Positions 14,601 through 28,759 of a stretch of DNA of 64,000 nt are shown here, piece by piece. The notes under the pieces are model-generated. The model was not told the DNA's origin and did not search any database. It saw nothing but the letters and a program-made list of their open reading frames with translations. The DNA is from Platycnemis pennipes (taxonomy: Eukaryota > Arthropoda > Insecta > Odonata > Platycnemididae): positions 108,103,027-108,167,026 of the forward strand of contig OW121856.1 in assembly GCA_933228895.1 (NCBI GenBank). Direction: 5' to 3'. The translations under genes and the position numbers were made by a program. The first letter of the stretch is position 1. Every line of letters starts with the position of its first letter.

Positions 14601-15236
14601 TTTCTTGATTCCAAGATTTTAGAAATAATTCATTACAAAATAAAAAAATCGTGTCTGAGGCTGGTTTAATATTCTTTTTTTATCGTATTAAGATGTATTC
14701 TACCGATGTTTTTCAGCTGAATTTCATAAATTAGTCACTGCGTTTCTTGATTCCAAGAAATTTTAGAAATAATTCATTACAAAATAAAAAAATCGTGTCT
14801 GAGGCTGGTTTAATATTCTTTTTTTATCGTATTAAGATGTATTCTAGCGATGTTTTTCAGCTGAATTTCATAATTTATTTACTGCGTTTCTTGATTCCAA
14901 GAAATTTTAGAAATAATTCATTACAAAATAAAAAAATCGTGTCTGAGGCTGGTTTAATATTCTTTTTTTATCGTAATAAGATGTATTCTAGCGATGTTTT
15001 TCAGCTGAATTTCATAAATTAGTCACTGCGTTTCTTGATTCCAAGAAATTTTAGAAATAATTTATTGATAAATAAAAAAATCGTGTGTGAGGCTGGTTTA
15101 ATATTCTTTTTTTATCGTATTAAGATGTATTCACCCGATGTTTTTCAGCTGAATTTCATAATTTAATTACTGCGTTTCTTGATTCCAAGAAATTTTAGAA
15201 ATAATTCATTACAAAATAAAAAAATCGTGTCTGAGG
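11641..15236. repeat. Higher-order repeat alpha, unit 2 (3,596 bp, 25 monomers)
   Basis: Same order of variant monomers as unit 1 up to about 14,270, then a jump to the part of unit 1 that starts at 10,675. This skips 864 bp, exactly six monomers. The junction lies inside a shared run between about 14,238 and 14,270, next to the T-tract. 139-bp monomers are at about 11,880 and 14,613, and GGACTC is at 12,821. The right part carries TCGTAATAAG near 14,971, shared with unit 3 (19,288) but not unit 1, so units 2 and 3 are closest relatives there. Confidence 0.87.
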
Positions 15237-18200
15237 CTCGTTTTATATTCTTTTTTTATCGTATTAAGATGTATTCTACCGATGGTTTTCAGCTGAATTT
15301 CATAATTTAATTACTGCGTTTCTTGATTCCAAGAAATTTTAGAAATAATTCATTACAAAATAAAAAAATCGTGTCTGAGGCTGGTTTAATATTCATTTTT
15401 TATCGTATAAGGATGTTTCCTACCGATGTTTTTCAGCTGAATTTCATAATTTAATTACTGCATTTCTTGATTCCAAGATTTTAGAAATAATTCATTACAA
15501 AATAAAAAAATCGTGTCTGAGGCTGGTTTAATATTCTTTTTTCATCGTATTAAGATGTATTCTACCGATGTTTTTCAGCTGAATTTCATAAATTAGTCAC
15601 TGCGTTTCTTGATTCCAAGAAATTTTAGAAATAATTCATTACAAAATAAAAAAATCGTGTCTGAGGCTGGTTTAATATTCTTTTTTTATCGTATTAAGAT
15701 GTATTCTAGCGATGTTTTTCAGCTGAATTTCATAATTTATTTACTGCGTTTCTTGATTCCAAGAAATTTTAGAAATAATTCATTACAAAATAAAAAAATC
15801 GTGTCTGAGGCTGGTTTAATATTCTTTTTTTATCGTATTAAGATGTATTCTACCGATGTCTTTCAGCTGAATTTCATAATTTATTTACTGCGTTTCTTGA
15901 TTCCAAGAAATTTTAGAAATAATTCATTACAAAATAAAAAAATCGTCTCAGAGGCTGGTTGAATATTCTTTTTTTATCGTATTAAGATGTATTCTACCGA
16001 TGGTTTTCAGCTGACTTTCATAATTTAATTACTGCGTTTCTTGATTCCAAGAAATTTTAGAAATAATTAATTGCTAAAAAAAAAAATCGTGTCTGAGGCT
16101 GGTTTAATATTCTTTTTTTATCGTATTAAGATGTATTCACCCGATGTTTTTCAGCTGAATTTCATAATTAATTACTGCGTTTCTTGATTCCAAGAAATTT
16201 TAGAAATAATTCATTACAAAATAAAAAAATCGTGTCTGAGGCTGGTTTAATATTCTTTTTTTATTTTATTAAGATGTATTCTACCGATGTTTTTCAGCTG
16301 AATTTCATAATTTATTTACTGGGTTTCTTGATTCCAAGAAATTTTAGAAATAATTCATTATAAAATTAAAAAATCGTGTCTGAGGCTGATATAATATTCT
16401 TTTTTTATCGTATTAAGATGGACTCTACCGATGGTTTTCAGCTGAATTTCATAATTTAATTACTGCGTTTCTTGATTCCAAGAAATTTTAGAAATAATTC
16501 ATTACAAAATAAAAAAATCGTGTCTGAGACTGGTTTAATATTCTTTTTTTATCGTATTAAGATGTATTCTACCGATGTTTTTCAGCTGAATTTCATAATT
16601 TAATTACTGCGTTTCTTGATTCCAAGAAATTTTAGAAATAATTCATTACAAAATAAAAAAATCGTGTCTGAGGCTGGTTTAATATTCTTTTTTTATCGTA
16701 TTAAGATGTATTCTACCGATGTTTTTCAGCTGAATTTCATAATTTAATTACAGCGTTTCTTGATTCCAAGAAATTTTTGAAATAATTCATTACAAAATAA
16801 AAAAATCGTGTCTGAGGCTGGTTTAATATTCTTTTTTTATCGTATTAAGATGTATTCTACCGATGTTTTTCAGCTGAATTTCATAATTTAATTACTGCGT
16901 TTCTTGATTCCAAGAAATTTTAGAAATAATTCATTACAAAATAAAAAAATCGTGTCTAAGGCTATTGTAATATTCTTTTTTTATCGTATTAAGATGTATT
17001 CTACCGATGTTTTTCAGCTGAATTTCATAATTTAATCACTGCCTTTCTTGATTCCAAGAAATTTTTGAAATAATTCATTACAAAATAAAAAAATCGTGTC
17101 TGAGGCTGGTTTAATATTCTTTTCTTATCGTATTAAGATGTATTCTAGCGATGTTTTTCAGCTGAATTTCATAATTTAATTACTGCGTTTCTTGATTCCA
17201 AGAAATTTTAGAAATAATTCATTACAAAATAAAAAAATCGTGTCTGAGGCTGGTTTAATATTCTTTTTTTATCGTATAAGGATGTTTCCTACCGATGTTT
17301 TTCAGCTGAATTTCATAATTTAATTACTGCATTTCTTGATTCCAAGAAATTTTAGAAATAATTCATTACAAAATAAAAAAATCGTGTCTGAGGCTGGTTT
17401 AATATTCTTTTTTTTATTGTATTAAGATGTATTCTACGGATGTTTTTCAGCCGAATTTCATAAATTAGTCACTGCGTTTCTTGATTCCAAGAAATTTTAA
17501 AAATAATTCATTACAAAATAAAAAAATCGTGTCTGAGGCTGGTTTAATATTCTTTTTTTATCGTATTAAGATGTATTCTAGCGATATTTTTCAGCTGAAT
17601 TTCATAATTTATTTACTGCGTTTCTTGATTCCAAGAAATTTTAGAAATAATTCATTACAAAATAAAAAAATCGTGTCTGAGGCTGGTTTAATATTCTTTT
17701 TTTATCGTATTAAGATGTATTCTACCGATGTCTTTCAGCTGAATTTCATAATTTAATCACTGCCTTTCTTGATTCCAAGAAATTTTTGAAATAATTCATT
17801 ACAAAATAAAAAAATCGTGTCTGAGGCTGGTTTAATATTCTTTTCTTATCGTATTAAGATGTATTCTAGCGATGTTTTTCAGCTGAATTTCATAATTTAA
17901 TTACTGCGTTTCTTGATTCCAAGAAATTTTAGAAATAATTCATTACAAAATAAAAAAATCGTGTCTGAGGCTGGTTTAATATTCTTTTTTTATCGTATAA
18001 GGATGTTTCCTACCGATGTTTTTCAGCTGAATTTCATAATTTAATTACTGCATTTCTTGATTCCAAGAAATTTTAGAAATAATTCATTACAAAATAAAAA
18101 AATCGTGTCTGAGGCTGGTTTAATATTCTTTTTTTTATTGTATTAAGATGTATTCTACCGATGTTTTTCAGCCGAATTTCATAAATTAGTCACTGCGTTT

Positions 18201-19553
18201 CTTGATTCCAAGAAATTTTAAAAATAATTCATTACAAAATAAAAAAATCGTGTCTGAGGCTGGTTTAATATTCTTTTTTTATCGTATTAAGATGTATTCT
18301 AGCGATATTTTTCAGCTGAATTTCATAATTTATTTACTGCGTTTCTTGATTCCAAGAAATTTTAGAAATAATTCATTACAAAATAAAAAAATCGTGTCTG
18401 AGGCTGGTTTAATATTCTTTTTTTATCGTATTAAGATGTATTCTACCGATGTCTTTCAGCTGAATTTCATAATTTATTTACTGCATTTCTTGATTCCAAG
18501 AAATTTTAGAAATAATTTATTGCTAAATAAAAAAATCGTCTCAGAGGCTGGTTGAATATTCTTTTTTTATCGTATTAAGATGTATTCACCCGATGTTTTT
18601 CAGCTGAATTTCATAATTTAATTACTGCGTTTCTTGATTCCAAGAAATTTTAGAAATAATTCATTACAAAATAAAAAAATCGTGTCTGAGGCTGGTTTAA
18701 TATTCTTTTTTTATCGTATTAAGATGTATTCTAGCGATGTTTTTCAGCTGAATTTCATAATTTAATTACTGCGTTTCTTGATTCCAAGAAATTTTAGAAA
18801 TAATTCATTACAAAATAAAAAAATCGTGTCTGAGGCTGGTTTAATATTCATTTTTTATCGTATAAGGATGTTTCCTACCGATGTTTTTCAGCTGAATTTC
18901 ATAATTTAATTACTGCATTTCTTGATTCCAAGATTTTAGAAATAATTCATTACAAAATAAAAAAATCGTGTCTGAGGCTGGTTTAATATTCTTTTTTTAT
19001 CGTATTAAGATGTATTCTACCGATGTTTTTCAGCTGAATTTCATAAATTAGTCACTGCGTTTCTTGATTCCAAGAAATTTTAGAAATAATTCATTACAAA
19101 ATAAAAAAATCGTGTCTGAGGCTGGTTTAATATTCTTTTTTTATCGTATTAAGATGTATTCTAGCGATGTTTTTCAGCTGAATTTCATAATTTATTTACT
19201 GCGTTTCTTGATTCCAAGAAATTTTAGAAATAATTCATTACAAAATAAAAAAATCGTGTCTGAGGCTGGTTTAATATTCTTTTTTTATCGTAATAAGATG
19301 TATTCTAGCGATGTTTTTCAGCTGAATTTCATAAATTAGTCACTGCGTTTCTTGATTCCAAGAAATTTTAGAAATAATTTATTGATAAATAAAAAAATCG
19401 TGTGTGAGGCTGGTTTAATATTCTTTTTTTATCGTATTAAGATGTATTCACCCGATGTTTTTCAGCTGAATTTCATAATTTAATTACTGCGTTTCTTGAT
19501 TCCAAGAAATTTTAGAAATAATTCATTACAAAATAAAAAAATCGTGTCTGAGG
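15237..19553. repeat. Higher-order repeat alpha, unit 3 (4,317 bp, 30 monomers)
   Basis: Lacks the same six-monomer module as unit 2 and has gained a five-monomer direct duplication (about 17,031-17,751 and 17,752-18,472, offset 721 bp). 3,596 plus 721 accounts exactly for its length. The 139-bp monomers are at about 15,478 and 18,931, and GGACTC is at 16,417. It shares the substitution giving CTGAGACTGG near 16,525 with units 4 and 5 (about 20,842 and 25,445), but not with units 1 and 2. Confidence 0.87.
17031..18472. repeat. Five-monomer tandem duplication inside alpha unit 3 (2 x 721 bp)
   Basis: 17,031-17,751 and 17,752-18,472 carry the same five variant monomers in the same order. These begin in a monomer with TTTAATCACTGCC and include CTTTTCTTATCG, an AAGGATGTTTCC monomer, a TTTTTTTATTGTATT monomer and AGCGATATTTTT. 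One difference is visible (CTACGGATG near 17,437 against CTACCGATG in the second copy). The junction falls mid-monomer, in the shared ATTTCATAATTTA run after the CAGCTG palindrome, as expected for unequal crossing-over between out-of-register monomers. Confidence 0.85.
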
Positions 19554-22500
19554 CTCGTTTTATATTCTTTTTTTATCGTATTAAGATGTATTCTACCGAT
19601 GGTTTTCAGCTGAATTTCATAATTTAATTACTGCGTTTCTTGATTCCAAGAAATTTTAGAAATAATTCATTACAAAATAAAAAAATCGTGTCTGAGGCTG
19701 GTTTAATATTCATTTTTTATCGTATAAGGATGTTTCCTACCGATGTTTTTCAGCTGAATTTCATAATTTAATTACTGCATTTCTTGATTCCAAGATTTTA
19801 GAAATAATTCATTACAAAATAAAAAAATCGTGTCTGAGGCTGGTTTAATATTCTTTTTTCATCGTATTAAGATGTATTCTACCGATGTTTTTCAGCTGAA
19901 TTTCATAAATTAGTCACTGCGTTTCTTGATTCCAAGAAATTTTAGAAATAATTCATTACAAAATAAAAAAATCGTGTCTGAGGCTGGTTTAATATTCTTT
20001 TTTTATCGTATTAAGATGTATTCTAGCGATGTTTTTCAGCTGAATTTCATAATTTATTTACTGCGTTTCTTGATTCCAAGAAATTTTAGAAATAATTCAT
20101 TACAAAATAAAAAAATCGTGTCTGAGGCTGGTTTAATATTCTTTTTTTATCGTATTAAGATGTATTCTACCGATGTCTTTCAGCTGAATTTCATAATTTA
20201 TTTACTGCGTTTCTTGATTCCAAGAAATTTTAGAAATAATTCATTACAAAATAAAAAAATCGTCTCAGAGGCTGGTTGAATATTCTTTTTTTATCGTATT
20301 AAGATGTATTCTACCGATGGTTTTCAGCTGACTTTCATAATTTAATTACTGCGTTTCTTGATTCCAAGAAATTTTAGAAATAATTAATTGCTAAAAAAAA
20401 AAATCGTGTCTGAGGCTGGTTTAATATTCTTTTTTTATCGTATTAAGATGTATTCACCCGATGTTTTTCAGCTGAATTTCATAATTAATTACTGCGTTTC
20501 TTGATTCCAAGAAATTTTAGAAATAATTCATTACAAAATAAAAAAATCGTGTCTGAGGCTGGTTTAATATTCTTTTTTTATTTTATTAAGATGTATTCTA
20601 CCGATGTTTTTCAGCTGAATTTCATAATTTATTTACTGGGTTTCTTGATTCCAAGAAATTTTAGAAATAATTCATTATAAAATTAAAAAATCGTGTCTGA
20701 GGCTGATATAATATTCTTTTTTTATCGTATTAAGATGGACTCTACCGATGGTTTTCAGCTGAATTTCATAATTTAATTACTGCGTTTCTTGATTCCAAGA
20801 AATTTTAGAAATAATTCATTACAAAATAAAAAAATCGTGTCTGAGACTGGTTTAATATTCTTTTTTTATCGTATTAAGATGTATTCTACCGATGTTTTTC
20901 AGCTGAATTTCATAATTTAATTACTGCGTTTCTTGATTCCAAGAAATTTTAGAAATAATTCATTACAAAATAAAAAAATCGTGTCTGAGGCTGGTTTAAT
21001 ATTCTTTTTTTATCGTATTAAGATGTATTCTACCGATGTTTTTCAGCTGAATTTCATAATTTAATTACAGCGTTTCTTGATTCCAAGAAATTTTTGAAAT
21101 AATTCATTACAAAATAAAAAAATCGTGTCTGAGGCTGGTTTAATATTCTTTTTTTATCGTATTAAGATGTATTCTACCGATGTTTTTCAGCTGAATTTCA
21201 TAATTTAATTACTGCGTTTCTTGATTCCAAGAAATTTTAGAAATAATTCATTACAAAATAAAAAAATCGTGTCTAAGGCTATTGTAATATTCTTTTTTTA
21301 TCGTATTAAGATGTATTCTACCGATGTTTTTCAGCTGAATTTCATAATTTAATCACTGCCTTTCTTGATTCCAAGAAATTTTTGAAATAATTCATTACAA
21401 AATAAAAAAATCGTGTCTGAGGCTGGTTTAATATTCTTTTCTTATCGTATTAAGATGTATTCTAGCGATGTTTTTCAGCTGAATTTCATAATTTAATTAC
21501 TGCGTTTCTTGATTCCAAGAAATTTTAGAAATAATTCATTACAAAATAAAAAAATCGTGTCTGAGGCTGGTTTAATATTCTTTTTTTATCGTATAAGGAT
21601 GTTTCCTACCGATGTTTTTCAGCTGAATTTCATAATTTAATTACTGCATTTCTTGATTCCAAGAAATTTTAGAAATAATTCATTACAAAATAAAAAAATC
21701 GTGTCTGAGGCTGGTTTAATATTCTTTTTTTTATTGTATTAAGATGTATTCTACCGATGTTTTTCAGCCGAATTTCATAAATTAGTCACTGCGTTTCTTG
21801 ATTCCAAGAAATTTTAAAAATAATTCATTACAAAATAAAAAAATCGTGTCTGAGGCTGGTTTAATATTCTTTTTTTATCGTATTAAGATGTATTCTAGCG
21901 ATATTTTTCAGCTGAATTTCATAATTTATTTACTGCGTTTCTTGATTCCAAGAAATTTTAGAAATAATTCATTACAAAATAAAAAAATCGTGTCTGAGGC
22001 TGGTTTAATATTCTTTTTTTATCGTATTAAGATGTATTCTACCGATGTCTTTCAGCTGAATTTCATAATTTATTTACTGCATTTCTTGATTCCAAGAAAT
22101 TTTAGAAATAATTTATTGCTAAATAAAAAAATCGTCTCAGAGGCTGGTTGAATATTCTTTTTTTATCGTATTAAGATGTATTCTACCGATGGTTTTCAGC
22201 TGACTTTCATAATTTAATTACTGCGTTTCTTGATTCCAAGAAATTTTAGAAATAATTTATTGCTAAATAAAAAAATCGTGTCTGATGCTGGTTTAATATT
22301 CTTTTTTTATCGTATTAAGATGTATTCACCCGATGTTTTTCAGCTGAATTTCATAATTTAATTACTGCGTTTCTTGATTCCAAGAAATTTTAGAAATAAT
22401 TTATTGCTAAATAAAAAAATCGTCTGAGGCTGGTTTAATATTTTTTTTTTTTATTTTAATAAGATGTATTCTAGCGATGTTTTTCAGCTGAATTTCATAA

Positions 22501-24156
22501 TTTAATTACTGCATTTCTTGATTCCAAGAAATTTTAGAAATAATTCATTACAAAATAAAAAAATCGTGTCTGAGGCTGGTTTAATATTCTTTTTTTATCG
22601 TATTAAGATGTATTCTACCGATGTTTTTCAGCCGAATTTCATAAATTAGTCACTGCGTTTCTTGATTCCAAGAAATTTTAGAAATAATTCATTACAAAAT
22701 AAAAAAATCGTGTCTGCGGCTGGTTTAATATTCTTTTTTTATCGTATTAAGATGTATTCTAGCGATGTTTTTCAGCTGAATTTCATAAATTAGTCACTGC
22801 GTTTCTTGATTCCAAGAAATTTTAGATATAATTTATTGCTAAATAAAAAAATCGTCTCAGAGGCTGGTTGAATATTCTTTTTTTATCGTATTAAGATGTA
22901 TTCTACCGATGGTTTTTAGCTGACTTTCATAATTTAATTACTGCGTTTCTTGATTCCAAGAAATTTTAGAAATAATTTATTGCTAAATAAAAAAATCGTG
23001 TCTGAGGCTGGTTTAATATTCTTTTTTTATCGTATTAAGATGTATTCACCCGATGTTTTTCAGCTGAATTTCATAATTTAATTACTGCGTTTCTTGATTC
23101 CAAGAAATTTTAGAAATAATTCATTACAAAATAAAAAAATCGTGTCTGAGGCTGGTTTAATATTCTTTTTTTATCGTATTAAGATGTATTCTAGCGATGT
23201 TTTTCAGCTGAATTTCATAATTTAATTACTGCGTTTCTTGATTCCAAGAAATTTTAGAAATAATTCATTACAAAATAAAAAAATCGTGTCTGAGGCTGGT
23301 TTAATATTCATTTTTTATCGTATAAGGATGTTTCCTACCGATGTTTTTCAGCTGAATTTCATAATTTAATTACTGCATTTCTTGATTCCAAGATTTTAGA
23401 AATAATTCATTACAAAATAAAAAAATCGTGTCTGAGGCTGGTTTAATATTCTTTTTTTATCGTATTAAGATGTATTCTACCGATGTTTTTCAGCTGAATT
23501 TCATAAATTAGTCACTGCGTTTCTTGATTCCAAGAAATTTTAGAAATAATTCATTACAAAATAAAAAAATCGTGTCTGAGGCTGGTTTAATATTCTTTTT
23601 TTATCGTATTAAGATGTATTCTAGCGATGTTTTTCAGCTGAATTTCATAATTTATTTACTGCGTTTCTTGATTCCAAGAAATTTTAGAAATAATTCATTA
23701 CAAAATAAAAAAATCGTGTCTGAGGCTGGTTTAATATTCTTTTTTTATCGTATTAAGATGTATTCTACCGATGTCTTTCAGCTGAATTTCATAATTTATT
23801 TACTGCGTTTCTTGATTCCAAGAAATTTTAGAAATAATTTATTGCTAAATAAAAAAATCGTCTCAGAGGCTGGTTGAATATTCTTTTTTTATCGTATTAA
23901 GATGTATTCTACCGATGGTTTTCAGCTAACTTTCATAATTTGATTACTGCGTTTCTTGATTCCAAGAAATTTTTGAAATAATTTATTGCTAAAAAAAAAA
24001 TCGTGTCTGAGGCTGGTTTAATATTCTTTTTTTATCGTATTAAGATGTATTCTAGCGATGTTTTTCAGCTGAATTTCATAATTTAATTACTGCGTTTCTT
24101 GATTCCAAGAAATTTTAGAAATAATTCATTACAAAATAAAAAAATCGTGTCTGAGG
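19554..24156. repeat. Higher-order repeat alpha, unit 4 (4,603 bp, 32 monomers)
   Basis: Matches unit 1 at an offset of 12,373 bp through about 23,750, including the six-monomer module (about 22,184-23,047, with GTCTGCGG at 22,711). It also shares CTGAGACTGG with unit 3. Its right end differs from unit 1: three monomers (GATGTCTTT class, CAGCTAAC with TTGATTACTG, then AGCGATG) stand where unit 1 has two, so it is one monomer longer. 139-bp monomers are at about 19,795 and 23,391, and GGACTC is at 20,734. Confidence 0.87.
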
Positions 24157-27100
24157 CTCGTTTTATATTCTTTTTTTATCGTATTAAGATGTATTCTACC
24201 GATGGTTTTCAGCTGAATTTCATAATTTAATTACTGCGTTTCTTGATTCCAAGAAATTTTAGAAATAATTCATTACAAAATAAAAAAATCGTGTCTGAGG
24301 CTGGTTTAATATTCATTTTTTATCGTATAAGGATGTTTCCTACCGATGTTTTTCAGCTGAATTTCATAATTTAATTACTGCATTTCTTGATTCCAAGATT
24401 TTAGAAATAATTCATTACAAAATAAAAAAATCGTGTCTGAGGCTGGTTTAATATTCTTTTTTCATCGTATTAAGATGTATTCTACCGATGTTTTTCAGCT
24501 GAATTTCATAAATTAGTCACTGCGTTTCTTGATTCCAAGAAATTTTAGAAATAATTCATTACAAAATAAAAAAATCGTGTCTGAGGCTGGTTTAATATTC
24601 TTTTTTTATCGTATTAAGATGTATTCTAGCGATGTTTTTCAGCTGAATTTCATAATTTATTTACTGCGTTTCTTGATTCCAAGAAATTTTAGAAATAATT
24701 CATTACAAAATAAAAAAATCGTGTCTGAGGCTGGTTTAATATTCTTTTTTTATCGTATTAAGATGTATTCTACCGATGTCTTTCAGCTGAATTTCATAAT
24801 TTATTTACTGCGTTTCTTGATTCCAAGAAATTTTAGAAATAATTCATTACAAAATAAAAAAATCGTCTCAGAGGCTGGTTGAATATTCTTTTTTTATCGT
24901 ATTAAGATGTATTCTACCGATGGTTTTCAGCTGACTTTCATAATTTAATTACTGCGTTTCTTGATTCCAAGAAATTTTAGAAATAATTAATTGCTAAAAA
25001 AAAAAATCGTGTCTGAGGCTGGTTTAATATTCTTTTTTTATCGTATTAAGATGTATTCACCCGATGTTTTTCAGCTGAATTTCATAATTAATTACTGCGT
25101 TTCTTGATTCCAAGAAATTTTAGAAATAATTCATTACAAAATAAAAAAATCGTGTCTGAGGCTGGTTTAATATTCTTTTTTTATTTTATTAAGATGTATT
25201 CTACCGATGTTTTTCAGCTGAATTTCATAATTTATTTACTGGGTTTCTTGATTCCAAGAAATTTTAGAAATAATTCATTATAAAATTAAAAAATCGTGTC
25301 TGAGGCTGATATAATATTCTTTTTTTATCGTATTAAGATGGACTCTACCGATGGTTTTCAGCTGAATTTCATAATTTAATTACTGCGTTTCTTGATTCCA
25401 AGAAATTTTAGAAATAATTCATTACAAAATAAAAAAATCGTGTCTGAGACTGGTTTAATATTCTTTTTTTATCGTATTAAGATGTATTCTACCGATGTTT
25501 TTCAGCTGAATTTCATAATTTAATTACTGCGTTTCTTGATTCCAAGAAATTTTAGAAATAATTCATTACAAAATAAAAAAATCGTGTCTGAGGCTGGTTT
25601 AATATTCTTTTTTTATCGTATTAAGATGTATTCTACCGATGTTTTTCAGCTGAATTTCATAATTTAATTACAGCGTTTCTTGATTCCAAGAAATTTTTGA
25701 AATAATTCATTACAAAATAAAAAAATCGTGTCTGAGGCTGGTTTAATATTCTTTTTTTATCGTATTAAGATGTATTCTACCGATGTTTTTCAGCTGAATT
25801 TCATAATTTAATTACTGCGTTTCTTGATTCCAAGAAATTTTAGAAATAATTCATTACAAAATAAAAAAATCGTGTCTAAGGCTATTGTAATATTCTTTTT
25901 TTATCGTATTAAGATGTATTCTACCGATGTTTTTCAGCTGAATTTCATAATTTAATCACTGCCTTTCTTGATTCCAAGAAATTTTTGAAATAATTCATTA
26001 CAAAATAAAAAAATCGTGTCTGAGGCTGGTTTAATATTCTTTTCTTATCGTATTAAGATGTATTCTAGCGATGTTTTTCAGCTGAATTTCATAATTTAAT
26101 TACTGCGTTTCTTGATTCCAAGAAATTTTAGAAATAATTCATTACAAAATAAAAAAATCGTGTCTGAGGCTGGTTTAATATTCTTTTTTTATCGTATAAG
26201 GATGTTTCCTACCGATGTTTTTCAGCTGAATTTCATAATTTAATTACTGCATTTCTTGATTCCAAGAAATTTTAGAAATAATTCATTACAAAATAAAAAA
26301 ATCGTGTCTGAGGCTGGTTTAATATTCTTTTTTTTATTGTATTAAGATGTATTCTACCGATGTTTTTCAGCCGAATTTCATAAATTAGTCACTGCGTTTC
26401 TTGATTCCAAGAAATTTTAAAAATAATTCATTACAAAATAAAAAAATCGTGTCTGAGGCTGGTTTAATATTCTTTTTTTATCGTATTAAGATGTATTCTA
26501 GCGATATTTTTCAGCTGAATTTCATAATTTATTTACTGCGTTTCTTGATTCCAAGAAATTTTAGAAATAATTCATTACAAAATAAAAAAATCGTGTCTGA
26601 GGCTGGTTTAATATTCTTTTTTTATCGTATTAAGATGTATTCTACCGATGTCTTTCAGCTGAATTTCATAATTTATTTACTGCATTTCTTGATTCCAAGA
26701 AATTTTAGAAATAATTTATTGCTAAATAAAAAAATCGTCTCAGAGGCTGGTTGAATATTCTTTTTTTATCGTATTAAGATGTATTCTACCGATGGTTTTC
26801 AGCTGACTTTCATAATTTAATTACTGCGTTTCTTGATTCCAAGAAATTTTAGAAATAATTTATTGCTAAATAAAAAAATCGTGTCTGATGCTGGTTTAAT
26901 ATTCTTTTTTTATCGTATTAAGATGTATTCACCCGATGTTTTTCAGCTGAATTTCATAATTTAATTACTGCGTTTCTTGATTCCAAGAAATTTTAGAAAT
27001 AATTTATTGCTAAATAAAAAAATCGTCTGAGGCTGGTTTAATATTTTTTTTTTTTATTTTAATAAGATGTATTCTAGCGATGTTTTTCAGCTGAATTTCA

Positions 27101-28759
27101 TAATTTAATTACTGCATTTCTTGATTCCAAGAAATTTTAGAAATAATTCATTACAAAATAAAAAAATCGTGTCTGAGGCTGGTTTAATATTCTTTTTTTA
27201 TCGTATTAAGATGTATTCTACCGATGTTTTTCAGCCGAATTTCATAAATTAGTCACTGCGTTTCTTGATTCCAAGAAATTTTAGAAATAATTCATTACAA
27301 AATAAAAAAATCGTGTCTGCGGCTGGTTTAATATTCTTTTTTTATCGTATTAAGATGTATTCTAGCGATGTTTTTCAGCTGAATTTCATAAATTAGTCAC
27401 TGCGTTTCTTGATTCCAAGAAATTTTAGATATAATTTATTGCTAAATAAAAAAATCGTCTCAGAGGCTGGTTGAATATTCTTTTTTTATCGTATTAAGAT
27501 GTATTCTACCGATGGTTTTTAGCTGACTTTCATAATTTAATTACTGCGTTTCTTGATTCCAAGAAATTTTAGAAATAATTTATTGCTAAATAAAAAAATC
27601 GTGTCTGAGGCTGGTTTAATATTCTTTTTTTATCGTATTAAGATGTATTCACCCGATGTTTTTCAGCTGAATTTCATAATTTAATTACTGCGTTTCTTGA
27701 TTCCAAGAAATTTTAGAAATAATTCATTACAAAATAAAAAAATCGTGTCTGAGGCTGGTTTAATATTCTTTTTTTATCGTATTAAGATGTATTCTAGCGA
27801 TGTTTTTCAGCTGAATTTCATAATTTAATTACTGCGTTTCTTGATTCCAAGAAATTTTAGAAATAATTCATTACAAAATAAAAAAATCGTGTCTGAGGCT
27901 GGTTTAATATTCATTTTTTATCGTATAAGGATGTTTCCTACCGATGTTTTTCAGCTGAATTTCATAATTTAATTACTGCATTTCTTGATTCCAAGATTTT
28001 AGAAATAATTCATTACAAAATAAAAAAATCGTGTCTGAGGCTGGTTTAATATTCTTTTTTTATCGTATTAAGATGTATTCTACCGATGTTTTTCAGCTGA
28101 ATTTCATAAATTAGTCACTGCGTTTCTTGATTCCAAGAAATTTTAGAAATAATTCATTACAAAATAAAAAAATCGTGTCTGAGGCTGGTTTAATATTCTT
28201 TTTTTATCGTATTAAGATGTATTCTAGCGATGTTTTTCAGCTGAATTTCATAATTTATTTACTGCGTTTCTTGATTCCAAGAAATTTTAGAAATAATTCA
28301 TTACAAAATAAAAAAATCGTGTCTGAGGCTGGTTTAATATTCTTTTTTTATCGTATTAAGATGTATTCTACCGATGTCTTTCAGCTGAATTTCATAATTT
28401 ATTTACTGCGTTTCTTGATTCCAAGAAATTTTAGAAATAATTTATTGCTAAATAAAAAAATCGTCTCAGAGGCTGGTTGAATATTCTTTTTTTATCGTAT
28501 TAAGATGTATTCTACCGATGGTTTTCAGCTAACTTTCATAATTTGATTACTGCGTTTCTTGATTCCAAGAAATTTTTGAAATAATTTATTGCTAAAAAAA
28601 AAATCGTGTCTGAGGCTGGTTTAATATTCTTTTTTTATCGTATTAAGATGTATTCTAGCGATGTTTTTCAGCTGAATTTCATAATTTAATTACTGCGTTT
28701 CTTGATTCCAAGAAATTTTAGAAATAATTCATTACAAAATAAAAAAATCGTGTCTGAGG
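24157..28759. repeat. Higher-order repeat alpha, unit 5 (4,603 bp, 32 monomers)
   Basis: Same length and variant order as unit 4 at an offset of 4,603 bp, apparently near-identical along its length. Landmarks are GGACTC at 25,337, GTCTGCGG at 27,314 and 139-bp monomers at about 24,397 and 27,992. The match ends at 28,760, where CTCGTTTTAT is replaced by the ordinary CTGGTTTAAT followed by a TATTTTATTAAG monomer. The regular alpha array stops there. Confidence 0.87.
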
